The notes under the pieces were generated by a model. It was not told the origin of the DNA, made no database searches, and worked only from the letters and a program-made list of their open reading frames with translations. Made by a program: the position numbers and the translations under genes. A DNA stretch of 64,000 nucleotides from Manihot esculenta (taxonomy: Eukaryota > Streptophyta > Magnoliopsida > Malpighiales > Euphorbiaceae). Position 1 is the first letter of the stretch, and every line of letters begins with the position of its first letter. The DNA is taken from positions 3,009,586-3,073,585 of the forward strand of contig NC_035164.2 in the NCBI RefSeq assembly GCF_001659605.2, in the 5' to 3' direction. Below are positions 1-11,300 of the stretch, in pieces.

Positions 1-1334
1 AAATATCTCAAATATAAGAATATGAAATAATTTAGAACTTATTAGTAATAAGGGTTTCATATATTTATATTTAAAATACTTAATAATTAATATTAAAAAT
101 GTAACCTTTCAATATTCAAATTAGTTATATTTTTTTAAAAAAAATAATAATAAATTAATATTAAAATAAAAAAAATTAATTACATCATAGTTATGAAACT
201 AAATAATAATTTTCAAAAAAAAAATCTAACATTATTTATAAAATTCAAGTAATAAAAATGTTTATTAATTTATTTTTATCAAATATTCAGTACTTGGTTT
301 TTAAAATTAATTAAATTTTATATTTAATTTTTTAATTTATTTTATTATTATCTAGCTAATTATCTAAAAAAATCTTAATAAATTATGTTGAATATTAATC
401 CATTAATTATAGCTAATTACACTTTTTAAATTCTATACATATATATCATTTTGGATTTTAAATTTAAAATATAAATAATTAATTTAAATAGTGAATATAT
501 CATATAATTAATTATAGAATTTAATAATAATTTTATTGAAATAAATAATCTTATTAGTAAATAATTATGACTTTTTTAAAATTTAAATATATAGATTAGA
601 ATGACTTCTTCAGAAATAAAAATAAAATTTAGTGATTTTATTGAATTAAATTAAAGTTAAGTGATAAAAATGAGATAAATTTGAGTGATTATAAATAAAA
701 TTACTTTAATTTTTTGAATTAGAAAATTTTAATTCTTTTTTAATTTATAAAAAAAATATTTTTAAAATAAATAAAATTATGCATAATTTTATTAAAATAT
801 AGTTAGATTTTTTTCTTAACAAATGAAATATGTCAAAGGAAGAAGGAATGCAGCTTCCCTTCTATAAATCTCTATTTAAGAGTATATATGAAAATAATTT
901 ATCTCCTATGCTCAACATTTATTTATTAAAATTCATTAAATACAGCAAATTATTACTAATGTTATATTGATGACATAAAAAATTATATTTTTATATGATG
1001 TTGCACCTTTAAATGCAATATTATATGTTTTTTCTTAATAGTAATATTAGTAATTTTTAATTATTAATAATAAATATATAAATTCAAGAAAATGTAATAA
1101 ATATATTATTGCACTTGTTAGAAAATTAATAAAAAATTGAATAAAATTTTCTTTATTTTATATAAAAAAATAAAATAAAATAAAATTTCCATTTATTTTT
1201 TAAAAAATATTTTCCATGTATTTAAAAAAATTAATTAATAAAAAATATTAAACTATTTTAAAAAAGTGATTACTTTCTAAAAGAATGGAATTATTATATG
1301 CACGTTTAAGGAGCTCTATGTATAAATTTAATAA
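1..1334. other. AT-rich intergenic DNA
   Basis: Almost pure A/T with homopolymer runs. I see no ORF with recognisable protein content, no structural RNA and no clear element ends. It stops at the TG that opens the left LTR of the next element. Confidence 0.7.
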
Positions 1335-1918
1335 TGATGTTACTGAAAAGAAATTGATGACGTGGTTAGAACAGAACTGTATTATGATTGGTCTAATGAA
1401 GTTGTACTGTGATTGGTTCACTTGTAAGATAAAAAAATATGAAATGGTTGGTGTCTACGACATCCACTCTGACACTCAAGTCAGTAAGTCAAAGAGAATG
1501 ATGAGTATAATATTTAAAATTTAAGAATAGTTGTGTGAGAGAACAATATATATTTGCCTCTATGATCATTCCCTTTTTATACTGTAAAGTGGTGATAAAT
1601 ATAACATTTCTTGATAATCTGATAATAATGTAGCCGGCTTGTTGGTAATGATTGCGGGCGTAAAGGGGATATATTGGATTGTAGCTTTTAATGATAATTT
1701 TCTTATGGAACTTTGCTCTGTTCGACCTGAAGGCGAGTCTGTCCGACCTGAAGTCGATCTGAAGATCTGATTTTTTTCTCACAGTTTTGGACACTATGGT
1801 TGTCCGAGCCTTCCTTTCTATGGGTGGAACTGCGTATTGATTTATCAGATTCTTGCCATGTAGCCTGTCTTATGGTGACAACTCATTACCTACTTTGGAC
1901 GATTATTGTGTAATATCA
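1335..1918 (-). repeat. 3' LTR (left copy) of the gypsy element
   Basis: It shares a long diverged block with 5880-6578. On the minus strand it begins TGATATTACAC and ends AACATCA. A TATAAAAAGGG box on the minus strand (plus 1571-1581) marks the probable promoter. The short ORFs crossing it have no protein support. Confidence 0.65.
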
Positions 1919-1935
1919 GAGATCCTCCCGCTGGT
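1919..1935 (-). other. Probable polypurine tract
   Basis: The minus strand reads CCAGCGGGAGGATCTC immediately upstream of the left LTR's TG, the expected place for plus-strand priming of a minus-oriented element. It is imperfect, so this is a positional call. Confidence 0.4.
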
Positions 1936-2259
1936 CTTCAATTCTTTAGATTCGATTGTGACAATTATTTTCATGATTTGGGGCGCATGACTTGTTTAGA
2001 TTGACCTTTCATACTCACATCGGTTTGCCTTCCTTAGTGGTCTGGTCGCAAAATGTGTCATGGTTCTAGAGTGTACATCATACTGACTGTCCCAAGTGGA
2101 ACCGTGCAACTTTAGTCCATCAAACTAAGTCAGCCTCTATATGAGGCTGAGCGCACGATATCCTTGCTTGTCTGCCGACCAGTCAGGTCCAAGATCTTAT
2201 TTGGTAAAAAATAATCTGAGTGAATCTTGTCTGGTGAAAATTGATCAATAATGCCTTGA

Positions 2260-2835
2260 CGAGTTTCTGGGCTCTCTTTAGCCCTTGTGAGCTCCTTGGT
2301 CTTTTCTAGCCCTATCGAGTTCCCGAGCATTTTTCAACCCTGGCATACTTTCGAGCATTTTTTTTATCTTGGCCAGCCCTAACGAGCTTTTGGTCATTTT
2401 CCTCCTTGCAGACTTCACTCGAGCTTTCAGATATTTTCCAGCCCTATCGAGCTTTTAGACATTCTCTGACGTGCTTCCGGACATTTTTCAGCCCTGGCAT
2501 ACTTCCGAGCATTTTCATGCCCCAACCAGCTCTGACGAACTTCTGATCATTTTTCTCCTTGTGGACTTCACTTGAGCTTCCGGGTTCTCTCTAGCCCTTA
2601 CGAGCTCCTTGGTCTTTTCCAGTCCTATTAAGCTTCCAGACATTTTTTAGCCTTGGCATACTTTTGAGCATTTTCTTATTCCGATCAACCCTGATAAGCT
2701 TCTGGTCATTTTCCTCCTTGCGGACTTCACTCGAGCTTTCAGGCATTTTTCCAGCCCTAACAAGCTTCCTTGGCCTTTTCCAGCCCTGATGGGAGTCCAT
2801 ATATTTTCCAGCCCTAGCGAGCTTCCGGGCATTTT
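2260..2835. repeat. Tandem repeat family A, about 155-bp period
   Basis: Phrases such as GACTTCACTCGAGCTTTCAG recur near 2410, 2564 and 2722. Each is followed by CCAGCCCTA-CGAGCTTCCGG and TGGCATACTTCCGAGCA. Units are diverged and made of smaller sub-motifs. The overlapping minus-strand ORFs are by-products of the repeat and are not called. Confidence 0.7.
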
Positions 2836-3935
2836 CTAGCCTTTGCGGCCTGACATGAAATGCCTTAGAAACTTCACATGAAACATGACTAATACCCGAT
2901 TGGTCGGCCTGGCATATTTCCGCCTTGAGGTCAGGCATAAAATATCTTAGAAACTTCTTGTGGAGCGGGACTAATATCCGGTTGGTCAGCCTGGTCTATT
3001 CTCGCCTTAAGGCCGGGTATGAAATACCTTAAAAACTTTTTATGAAGCGGGACTAACACCCAGATGGTCGGCATGGCGTATTTCTTCCTTGAGGCCAAGC
3101 ATGAAATATCTGGTGAAGCGAGGCTAACACTCAATTGGTTGGCCTAGCGAACTTTTACCTTGTGGCTTGACATCAAATGCCTTAGAAACATCTCGTGAAG
3201 TGGGGCTAACACCCGGTCGGCCGGTCTAACATCCTTGCAGCCTGGCATCAAATACCTTAGAATCATCTTGTGAAACGGGATAACACCCGATTGGACGGGC
3301 TGGCGTATACTCGCCTTGCAGCCTAACATAAAATGTCTTAGAAACTTCTTGTGAAATGGAACTAACACCCGGTTGGTTGGCCTGACGTATTTCCACCTTG
3401 AGGCCGAGCATGAAATGTCTTAGAAACATATAGTGAGGTGGGACTAACACCCGGTTGGTCGGCCTAGCATACTTTCGCCTTGCGGCCTGATATTAAATGC
3501 CTTAGAAATATCTCATGAAGTGGGGCTAATACCCGGTCGGTCGGCCTAACGTCCTTGCTACCTGGCATCAAATGCCTTAGAAACATCTCGTGAAGTGGGA
3601 TAACACCGGGTTGGACAGCCTGACATATACCCACCATGCGGCCTGATATGAAATGCTTTAGAAACTTTTTGTCAAACGGGACTAACACCCAATTGGTCGG
3701 CCTGACGTATTTCCACCTTGAGACCTAGTATAAAATGTCTTAGAAATATCTCGTGAAGCGGGATAACACCCGGTTGGATGGCCTTATGTATAACCACCGC
3801 GACTTGGCATTAAATACCTTAGAAATTTCTCGTGAAACGAGACTAACACCCGGTTGGTTGACCTAGCGTATATTTGCCTTGCAGCCTGGCATTAAATGCC
3901 TTAGAAACTTCTAGTAAAACGGGATTAACACCCGA
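2836..3935. repeat. Tandem repeat family B, about 80-bp period, about 14 units
   Basis: The block ATGAAATGCCTTAGAAAC-TTCTCGTGAAGCGGGACTAACACCCGGTTGGTCGGCC (given here in pieces) recurs near 2853, 2937, 3019, 3100, 3172, 3249, 3330, 3412 and on to 3894. Spacing is mostly 75-84 bp. Units differ by substitutions and small indels, so the array is not freshly homogenised. Confidence 0.8.
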
Positions 3936-4039
3936 TCTTCTAGCCTGGCGAAACCCGTCTTATGGCCTTATTTTGTAAGACCATCATTCGGTCTTCTGGT
4001 CTAAAAGATTTCTGACTTATGGTCTTATTTGTTGGGACT

Positions 4040-4445
4040 AACACTCGGTCTTCTGGCGGGTTCTCGCATTGCAACTTTTTTTAGTGAGTCCAATGCCTGG
4101 ATGACCTTGTGGCTTATTTGTTTGTTTTCGTGGTTCAACGCCTGGATTATATGTGGGACCCATATCCAGATGGCCTTGTGGCCTATTTATTTGTTTATTT
4201 TCGTAGTCTAATGCCCGAATTATATGCGGGACCATGCCCAGATGGCCTTGTGGCCTATTTGTTTGTTTGTTTTTTCAGTCCAACGCCCGAATTATATGCG
4301 GGATTCATGCTTGGATGACCTTGTGGCTTATTTTTTTGTTGCTTCCACAGTCCAACGCTCGGATTATATGCGGGACCTATGCCCAGATGGTGTTGTGGCC
4401 TATTTGTTTGTTTCTGCGGTCCAATACCTAGATGGTCTTGTAGTC
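4040..4445. repeat. Tandem repeat family C, about 72-bp period
   Basis: GGATGACCTTGTGGC or its variant GATGGCCTTGTGGCC appears near 4100, 4169, 4241, 4313 and 4386. Each is followed by TATTTGTTTGTTT and then by CCAACGCCCGAATTATATG. ORFs run in all frames through the array because the period is a multiple of three; none has protein-like support. Confidence 0.75.
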
Positions 4446-4760
4446 TTTTTATAAATGTGTTTCCGGGATCTAACACCCGTATTATGGCTTGGCGACTATC
4501 TTATGGCCTGGCATGAGATACCTTGTTATGCGAGACCCATGCCTGGATGGCTTTGTGGCCATTTTATGAATGTGTTTCCACGGTCCAACGCTCAGATTAT
4601 ACACTAACTACCTTATGGCCTGACATGAGATACCTTGTTATGCGGGACCCATATCCGGATGGTCTTGTGGCCCTTTAAAAATGTGTTTTCACATTCCTTT
4701 TATGAATGTGTTTTCACGGTCCGATGCCCTGATTATGGCGTTTATTCTTGTCTCCACACT
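4446..4760. repeat. Longer units related to family C
   Basis: The block CATGAGATACCTTGTTATGC recurs at about 4511 and 4623, each copy followed by a family C-like GGATGG-CTTGTGGCC stretch and by ATGAATGTGTTT. This looks like a higher-order unit of roughly 112 bp. Confidence 0.55.
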
Positions 4761-5009
4761 TTCATTCATCCAATGTTCCTGATTTTCCTATAAAAAAAAT
4801 GTTTGAAGAATGCATTCTAGTTTTATAACATTTCCACAAATCACAAACATTTTCTAAGGATAAAATAAAATACTTGATCATCTGACTTGACCAATTTCAA
4901 AACTCGGAGTTTGACCCACGAGCTGGACATCTATGATATTCTCCTTGCTGTCACTCCTAGTAATACTCGGTCCTCCTGTAATCACATGAATAATCCCCCA
5001 CAGGTTCAT

Positions 5010-5766
5010 TATTAGGGGTGGTTTTGAAAATTGTTACCTCAAGCTCGAGCCTCCTATCTTTTATACTCTTTCTTATGAACTTTCAAAGTGTATCGCTTTT
5101 TATTAACCTCTCGATCTTGTCTTTAAGATATCAACACTCCTCCATTGTATTATGTGATCTTCATAAAAATGGTAGTACTTGGTCTTATATTGCCTTCCAG
5201 CTTCCTTAGGGTTGAGTTTAGGAGGCCATGTAACATCCTTGTCATTTTTCCTAATCCACACTAAAATATGTGCATGAGTCATTCAGTAGGGTATAATTCT
5301 TATACTTACTTTGGTCGTCCTTTCCTCGAGAGACTGGGTAACTTTTGTGTTCTCCCCTGTATCCTTGCTTCTTCGGCTTTTGATCTTGTTTTTGGCTCGT
5401 TTTTTTGTCTTCTTCCTGTCCTCCCTTGTACCTTGGAGCAGCTCGTACTAGCTTATAGTCGACGTCCTTCGGAGCATCGTTTGATGACTCTTTTTCCTTG
5501 AACTTGTCATTTGACCGCATCTAGAATGCCCTTGTCCAAGGCCTTGAGGTATCAACGAAGGCTTCCTCCCTTCCTTTGGAAGCCATGAGCGACGCCTCCT
5601 TTCGAGCTTTGCATTGCTCGAAAGTAACCTACAACCTTCTGACATACTGGAGCATTTCCTCAATACTCAGATTGTTGAAATTTGTTTCATTGACCATTGA
5701 GGGTGCATTTTATCCATTGTTAGGGGTAGAAGAAATGATAGCAACAGCCTGAGAATCTTCGGCCAT
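5010..5766 (-). pseudogene. gag remnant of the gypsy element
   Basis: A minus-strand ATG at 5766 opens MAEDSQAVAIISSTPNNG and then a stop. Further on, other frames carry gypsy Gag signatures: a KARKEASLMASKGREEAF-like stretch, YKNYTLLNDS (compare the family's RFKDYTPLN motif), and near 5200-5040 a knuckle-adjacent stretch HNTMEEC-YLKDKIERLIK (compare HTTEEC..LKDEIERLI). Several frameshifts and stops break it. It is next to the 5' LTR, as gag should be. No protease follows; the tandem arrays begin instead. Confidence 0.65.
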
Positions 5767-5879
5767 GTCGAGAGAGAAAGGTAAGATTTCTTTTTAAGAG
5801 AAAAAGGAGATAAGAAACCGGTTTTAACCCAAATATGAACATAGAGAATTTAATGGATTTTTCTGGTAACGGAACCAAA

Positions 5880-6578
5880 TGATGTTGTTGAAAAGAAATT
5901 GATGATGTGTTCGGAAGGAGCTGTGCTGTGATTGGTCCAACGAAGCTGCACAGTGATTGGTCCACCTACAAGACCAATAAAGTGAGGTGGTTGGCGCTTA
6001 CGACAGCCATTTTGATGCTCAAGTCAATAAATTAAAGAGAAAGCGAGTATAATGTTTAGAACTCAAGAGTAGTTGTGTGAGAGAACATCATACCTCTTCT
6101 TCCATGATCGTTCTCCTTTTATACTGTAATAAGGTGGAGATAAATATAACATTTCCTGATAATCCAACAATGATGTGGCCGACTCGTTTGTAAGGGATTT
6201 TTATCGATTAATTTTGTCGGAAATCCCGTGATTGCAGGCGTAAAGAGATCTGTTAGATTGTAGCTGTTAACGATAACTTTCTTATAAATTCCTGCCCTGA
6301 AGTTGAGAGGTAAGTCTATCCGAACTGAAATGCCCAGGTCTTTTTTCTCTTAGTTTCGAATGTCATAGTCATCTGAGTCTTTTTTTCTACGGATGAGACC
6401 GCATATTAATTTATCAAATTTTTGCCATATGATTATATTTTATAGTGATTATATTTTATAATTATAGTTCACTTTTTTCTGTGGATGAGACCACATATTG
6501 ATTTATCAAATTTTTATCACGTGATTCTATTTTATAGTGATAGTTCGGTGCGATTGTTAGGTATATTAAATAATATAT
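5880..6578 (-). repeat. 5' LTR (right copy) with a 70-bp internal duplication
   Basis: It aligns with 1335-1918 from TGATGTTG onward and has a minus-strand TATAAAAGGAG box at about 6113-6123. About 70 bp (6382-6449) is repeated at 6472-6541, each copy containing GGATGAGACC-CATATT-ATTTATCAAATTTTT. This lengthens the copy relative to the left LTR. The outer end is uncertain. Confidence 0.6.
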
Positions 6579-8161
6579 ATTATTTTTAATTAAAATTAAA
6601 GAAAAAAATAAATTATTTTTTAAATAATAAAATAATTTTCATAAAAATATTTTATAAATATAAATTATTTTTCTTAAATAATTAGATTTTCGATGCAATA
6701 ATGATTTCTTTCCATTAATAACCACGGAAAAATTTGGCACAACGGGGACAAGGGGACCATTTCTGAAACAGCCAGTTGAAAAAAGAAGTAAAAATTAACT
6801 GATGTCACAATCGAAATTAACAATAGAGAAAAAAAATTATTAGAACAAATTAGTTTTTATTTTCTATTTTTCACCTTTCTTTGGAAGGATGAAAAAGAAA
6901 AAATATATATTTTCTATTATTCAAAAAATGAAAAGAAAATATTATTATTTTATTTTAATTACTACTTAATTCTTTATTTATAAATAAAGTTATAAAATTA
7001 AAGGGATTGATAAAATTTTAAATTGAAATGTTTTTTTTTTAATTTAAAGAGAAGATAATTAAGGTAAAACAATTTCTATTTTTCCTCCCTACTTGTTTTT
7101 CTCAGTTCTTAAATAAAAAATATTGCTTCAAATTTATTTTTCCTTAACTTATCCAAACACACTGTTTAATTAGATCCTGACTCCAAAATCAAAATTGGAA
7201 ATGTCCCATCCTATATTTACAATTTTCTAACTGATTTTTTATAGTAATTTTTAAATTTTTTTTTATTAATAATCGTTTTAGAAAATAATTTCTAAATAAG
7301 AATAATTTTATAATTATAATTATTAATTACATATTGTTTTTCTCGTCGACCTTGTAATAAATGAATTATTAATTGGCTTATAAATATTTTTTTATAAATC
7401 ATTTTATTAATTCAAAAAAAAATTATTATTGTCTATAATATAAAAAATTCATTAATTAATCTCTTAATTTTAAAAAATATATAAAAAATTAATAATATTA
7501 AAATCATTTTAAAAACCTATTAATTAGCCTTTTCATTAATTTTAATTATTAAATATTTTACTATTTAATTTTTATAATTTTAAAAAATTTATTAATTAAT
7601 CTCTTAAATTTTTTAAAATTTTACTAATTAATCTCTTTGTAGTAGAAATATTTTAAATTTTTTTATAATATTTAACCAATAAAATTGATGAAATATATTT
7701 TTTAAAATATTAAAAATATTTTAATATATTTTTTAAAATCAAAAAGTTTAATTAATGAATTTTCACATATTATATAAATTAAATAATAATTTTTTCTTAA
7801 TTCAATTGCATCAGCTGATTATTCAATTTTCAAACTCGAAATTATTAATGGAGAAAAAATAAATATTATTTTATTTCAACTTTTATTATTTACAGAGGTA
7901 TTCTAATTAAAGGATAATATAGTTTTTTCTTTATATTTTTATTAAAATTTAATATATTTATTATTTTTTAATTTGTATATAAAAAAATAAATAATTAAAA
8001 ATAGAGAGCAATAATTATTTTTGTGGCGAATAATTAAGCCAGATTTATGAAAATACATATTTGACATTTTTAATTTGTATATTTTTAAAGAATTTAAATT
8101 ATTTTATTATAATGTAATATTTTTAAAATCTAATGATATTCTTTTGTCCTTTTCAACAGAA
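6579..8161. other. AT-rich intergenic DNA upstream of the PLC gene
   Basis: Long A/T runs with no recognisable coding or element structure. The last few hundred bases probably contain the PLC promoter, but I cannot single out a TATA box with confidence in such AT-rich sequence. Confidence 0.6.
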
Positions 8162-8215
8162 ATGAAAGCAATGAAAGCTGAAGCTAACAACTAACCACCA
8201 TTCTTCTTCTGGAAC

Positions 8216-8266
8216 ATGAAAAAAACCTGTAAAGGCTTTTGGATAATGGCAAGTCCACGGCTATAG
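8216..8266 (+). other. Upstream ORF (16 codons) before PLC
   Basis: ATG at 8216 reads MKKTCKGFWIMASPRL and stops at 8266, with a second ATG in the same frame at 8246. It lies 41 bases before the first in-frame ATG of the PLC coding frame. A separate short uORF starts at 8162 and ends at 8194. Whether they are in the transcript depends on an unknown start site. Confidence 0.4.
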
Positions 8267-8307
8267 ACATTAGACACTGCGTTTTCTGCTTCAATCACTG
8301 GTTCAAT

Positions 8308-11300
8308 ATGGCGGTGCCGAAGGAGATCAAGGCATTGTTTGAACGGTACTCCGACGATGGCATCATGACCATTGATCATCTCCGCAGGTTTCTCGTTGAG
8401 ATCCAAAAGCAAGACAATGCTACCGTCGGCGATGCGCAGGACATATTTTATCATCTTCACGAGCTCGAACTAGGTCTCAATCTTGACGCCTTTTTCAAAT
8501 ACCTTTTCAGCGATATTAACCCGCCTCTCGATCCTAAACTTGGGGTAATTTTACCTGTCGATGCCTTTTCCCCCCTTGTTTTGTTAGCAGCTAAATGGGC
8601 TTTTGGTTTTGTTTGGATCATTATAGATGTTATGCAGTTAGGATTTTGTTTGGTTTCTTCCTTACATCGTTGGATTCTTTCTTAATGTGGAAAAGGAAAT
8701 CAAGATTGCGGCTTTTTAGTTTCTAGGGAAAGGAAAATTCAATACGCAGTAATCAAACTGGTAATTTGCCCACTAGAACAGATGAATTTCGTATTTCAAA
8801 GCTTTTTGTAAAATCACAATTAGTAGAGTAAAATCTTACGTTATGCTTTTGCATTGCTTATAAGTTTGCATCTATTCAATTTTTTTCCCTACATGATAGA
8901 TTCATCTATCATATTATAACCTGATTATGTGCTATTGTTTTGAATTTTGAGGTGGATCTAGTCTATTTTTAGTGCAGTTGTTAACTAGAATGAACAGGAA
9001 GGTTGAAATGAAGTTATTAATTATCGCTTTTATTTTCCTTTTTATCATGATTTTTCCCCCTCATGGGTATCTTTAGTTGATCTAAGCTCAAGTAGTTTAT
9101 TATTTATTAATATTTTCCTTTGGTCAATAGTTGAATGGAAAAGACTGAGTGAACTATAGCTGTCTGTTTAGTTCCTGTTTTATTTAATTTTCAGAACTTG
9201 AATCTTCTGCTCTTTTTTAATTTCTTTTGGTGATATTCCTTGGTTTTCAGGTACACCATGATATGACTGCTCCTCTGTCACATTATTTCATATTTACTGG
9301 GCATAATTCATATCTAACTGGGAATCAACTTAGTAGTGACTGCAGTGATGTTCCCATCATAGACGCTTTGCAGAAAGGAGTGAGAGTGATTGAATTGGAT
9401 TTATGGCCTAATTCCAATAAGGATGATGTGGATGTTCTTCATGGGAGGTATATAGTTATTCCAAAAATAATGGATAGATTGATTAAAGTGTAAATTTTTT
9501 ACTTTAAAGTTTTGTGTTTGGTCTTGATTTGGTCATTCAAATCATAGCAATTACTGACTTAGATTTTTTGAATTAGAATATTCCACTATTTGTTTCTCAG
9601 TGCATAAAATGAACAATATCTTTCACCGATCAAAATTGAAGGATCAATATATGCTTTTTATTAAATTCTTATGTGCAATAATAGTGCCATTTAAGAAATC
9701 AACTTTCATTTATTTTGACTTTTTTCATTAAAATTTATGAGAAATTTCTGTGGACTCAAACTACCAATGAATCTTGTAATCAGGCATATATTGTCTTTGA
9801 ACTAGTCTTTCTTTTTTGCTTCACGTAGGACACTGACAACACCCGTGGAACTTATTAAGTGTTTGAGGTCTATCAAGGAACATGCCTTTACTGCATCTGA
9901 TTATCCAGTTGCTATAACTCTAGAAGACCACCTTACTCCAGATCTTCAGGCTAAAGTGGCTGAGGTGAGTCCATTATTTTGTGGGGATTTGATGCTTATA
10001 TGTACTAATGAGTTATTATGCTTTGAATAATCTGTAGATGGTCACTCAAACATTTGGAGACATCCTGTTTTTTCCTGGCTCAGAAGGCCTAAAGGAATTG
10101 CCCTCCCCAGAATTTTTGAAGAGACGAATTATCATATCTACCAAACCACCAAAGGAATACCTCGAGGCCAAAGAGAAAAAGGAGAAGGATAGTGAAGATG
10201 CTGATGATATGGTGTGTGGAGAATAGCATTAAGTGTGTAGAGAAGAGCATTAAACTTTTCACATACTGAAATTTTCTAATTTTCTTCTGACATGTCTTCT
10301 CGCAGAATGATTTGGATGAAGACTGTGATGATGAGGATGAGGATGATGAAGGAGATATAACATCAAAGCGATATGTAGCACGAGAGTATAAACAGTTAAT
10401 TACTATTCATGCGGGAAAGCCTAAAGGTGGACTAGAAGAATGTTTCAAAGTGGATCCTGAGAAAGTGAGACGTCTTAGCTTAAGTGAGCCACAACTTGAA
10501 AGTGCTGCAGAAGCTCACGCAAAAGAAATTATCAGGTGCTAACGTGTATTTAATGAATAAGAAGCCATACCTTTTCCAGTTGTTGCACCCTACATGTTTT
10601 AGTTTCATGAAATGTCATTGATATGAGTATGACTGTGTCAGTAGTTAGGTTACCCCTGAGACCAGGGTTTCTACTGAGAGAGAAAAGAATTATAGAGGAA
10701 AGAAGGATCTCAGAAAGAAAAAAGAAAGAGAGATATAGAGATCAGAAGAAGATTATTCAGAGAGAATGGGCTGAGTTATTATTGACAATCTTGGATGAAT
10801 CACTACTGCAGGTATATCTTCTTTGATACTAATATGAAAATAACTGTCATTTACTTTCTCTAACAATTCTAACAACTCTGAAATTTCCCTCCAAAAATAA
10901 TCAACTTGACTCATTCATTCAGTTCCCTTCTTATTTGTCAACTTCTTTCTACTATATCTGACAATAACTCCCCCTGTAGAACCTTCTTGTCCCCAAGAAG
11001 GTTGAAACTCAGGGAACTGAGACTGTAAGAAAGTCTGGTCTCATGTAGCATATTCTATTGGAAGGACCTGCCATTTAACAAGACCCTGAAGAACTGAACG
11101 GCCATCTCTCACAATGGTTCTAGTGCGTAAAAGATTCGCAGGAGCTAGTGTTACTGTTTGGTCTTGTTGCAATGTAGGCAAGTCCAGTATAGGAATCTCA
11201 TTTGTTCTTCTTTAAGAGGGTGACATGGATTACTGGATGTATAACAGATTAACAGTAGTATAAGGGAATTGCAACTATAAGCAACTTTACCCACTCTTGC

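Larger units (their letters stand above)
1335..6578 (-). mobile_element. Non-autonomous Ty3/gypsy retrotransposon with pol replaced by tandem repeats
   Basis: Two diverged direct repeats (1335-1918 and about 5880-6578) flank an interior that reads on the minus strand: a degenerate primer-binding site, a gag remnant, then about 2.6 kb of tandem repeats where protease, reverse transcriptase and integrase should be, then a purine-rich stretch next to the left repeat. LTR ends fit TGAT...ATCA. The motif beside the right LTR (minus strand TTTGGTTCCGTTACCAG) resembles the family's TGGCGCCGTTGCCGGGG site. No coding match to RT or integrase was found inside. A clear target duplication is not visible and the right end is approximate. 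The copy is old: the LTRs differ at many sites. Confidence 0.7.

Noticed and set aside
2836..3935. CRISPR-like regular repeats
   Set aside because: The whole unit is repeated without unique spacers, and the host is a plant.
2591..4476. Overlapping ORFs of 60-115 codons on both strands
   Set aside because: They come from the 72-, 80- and 155-bp arrays; many frames open at once is a repeat effect.
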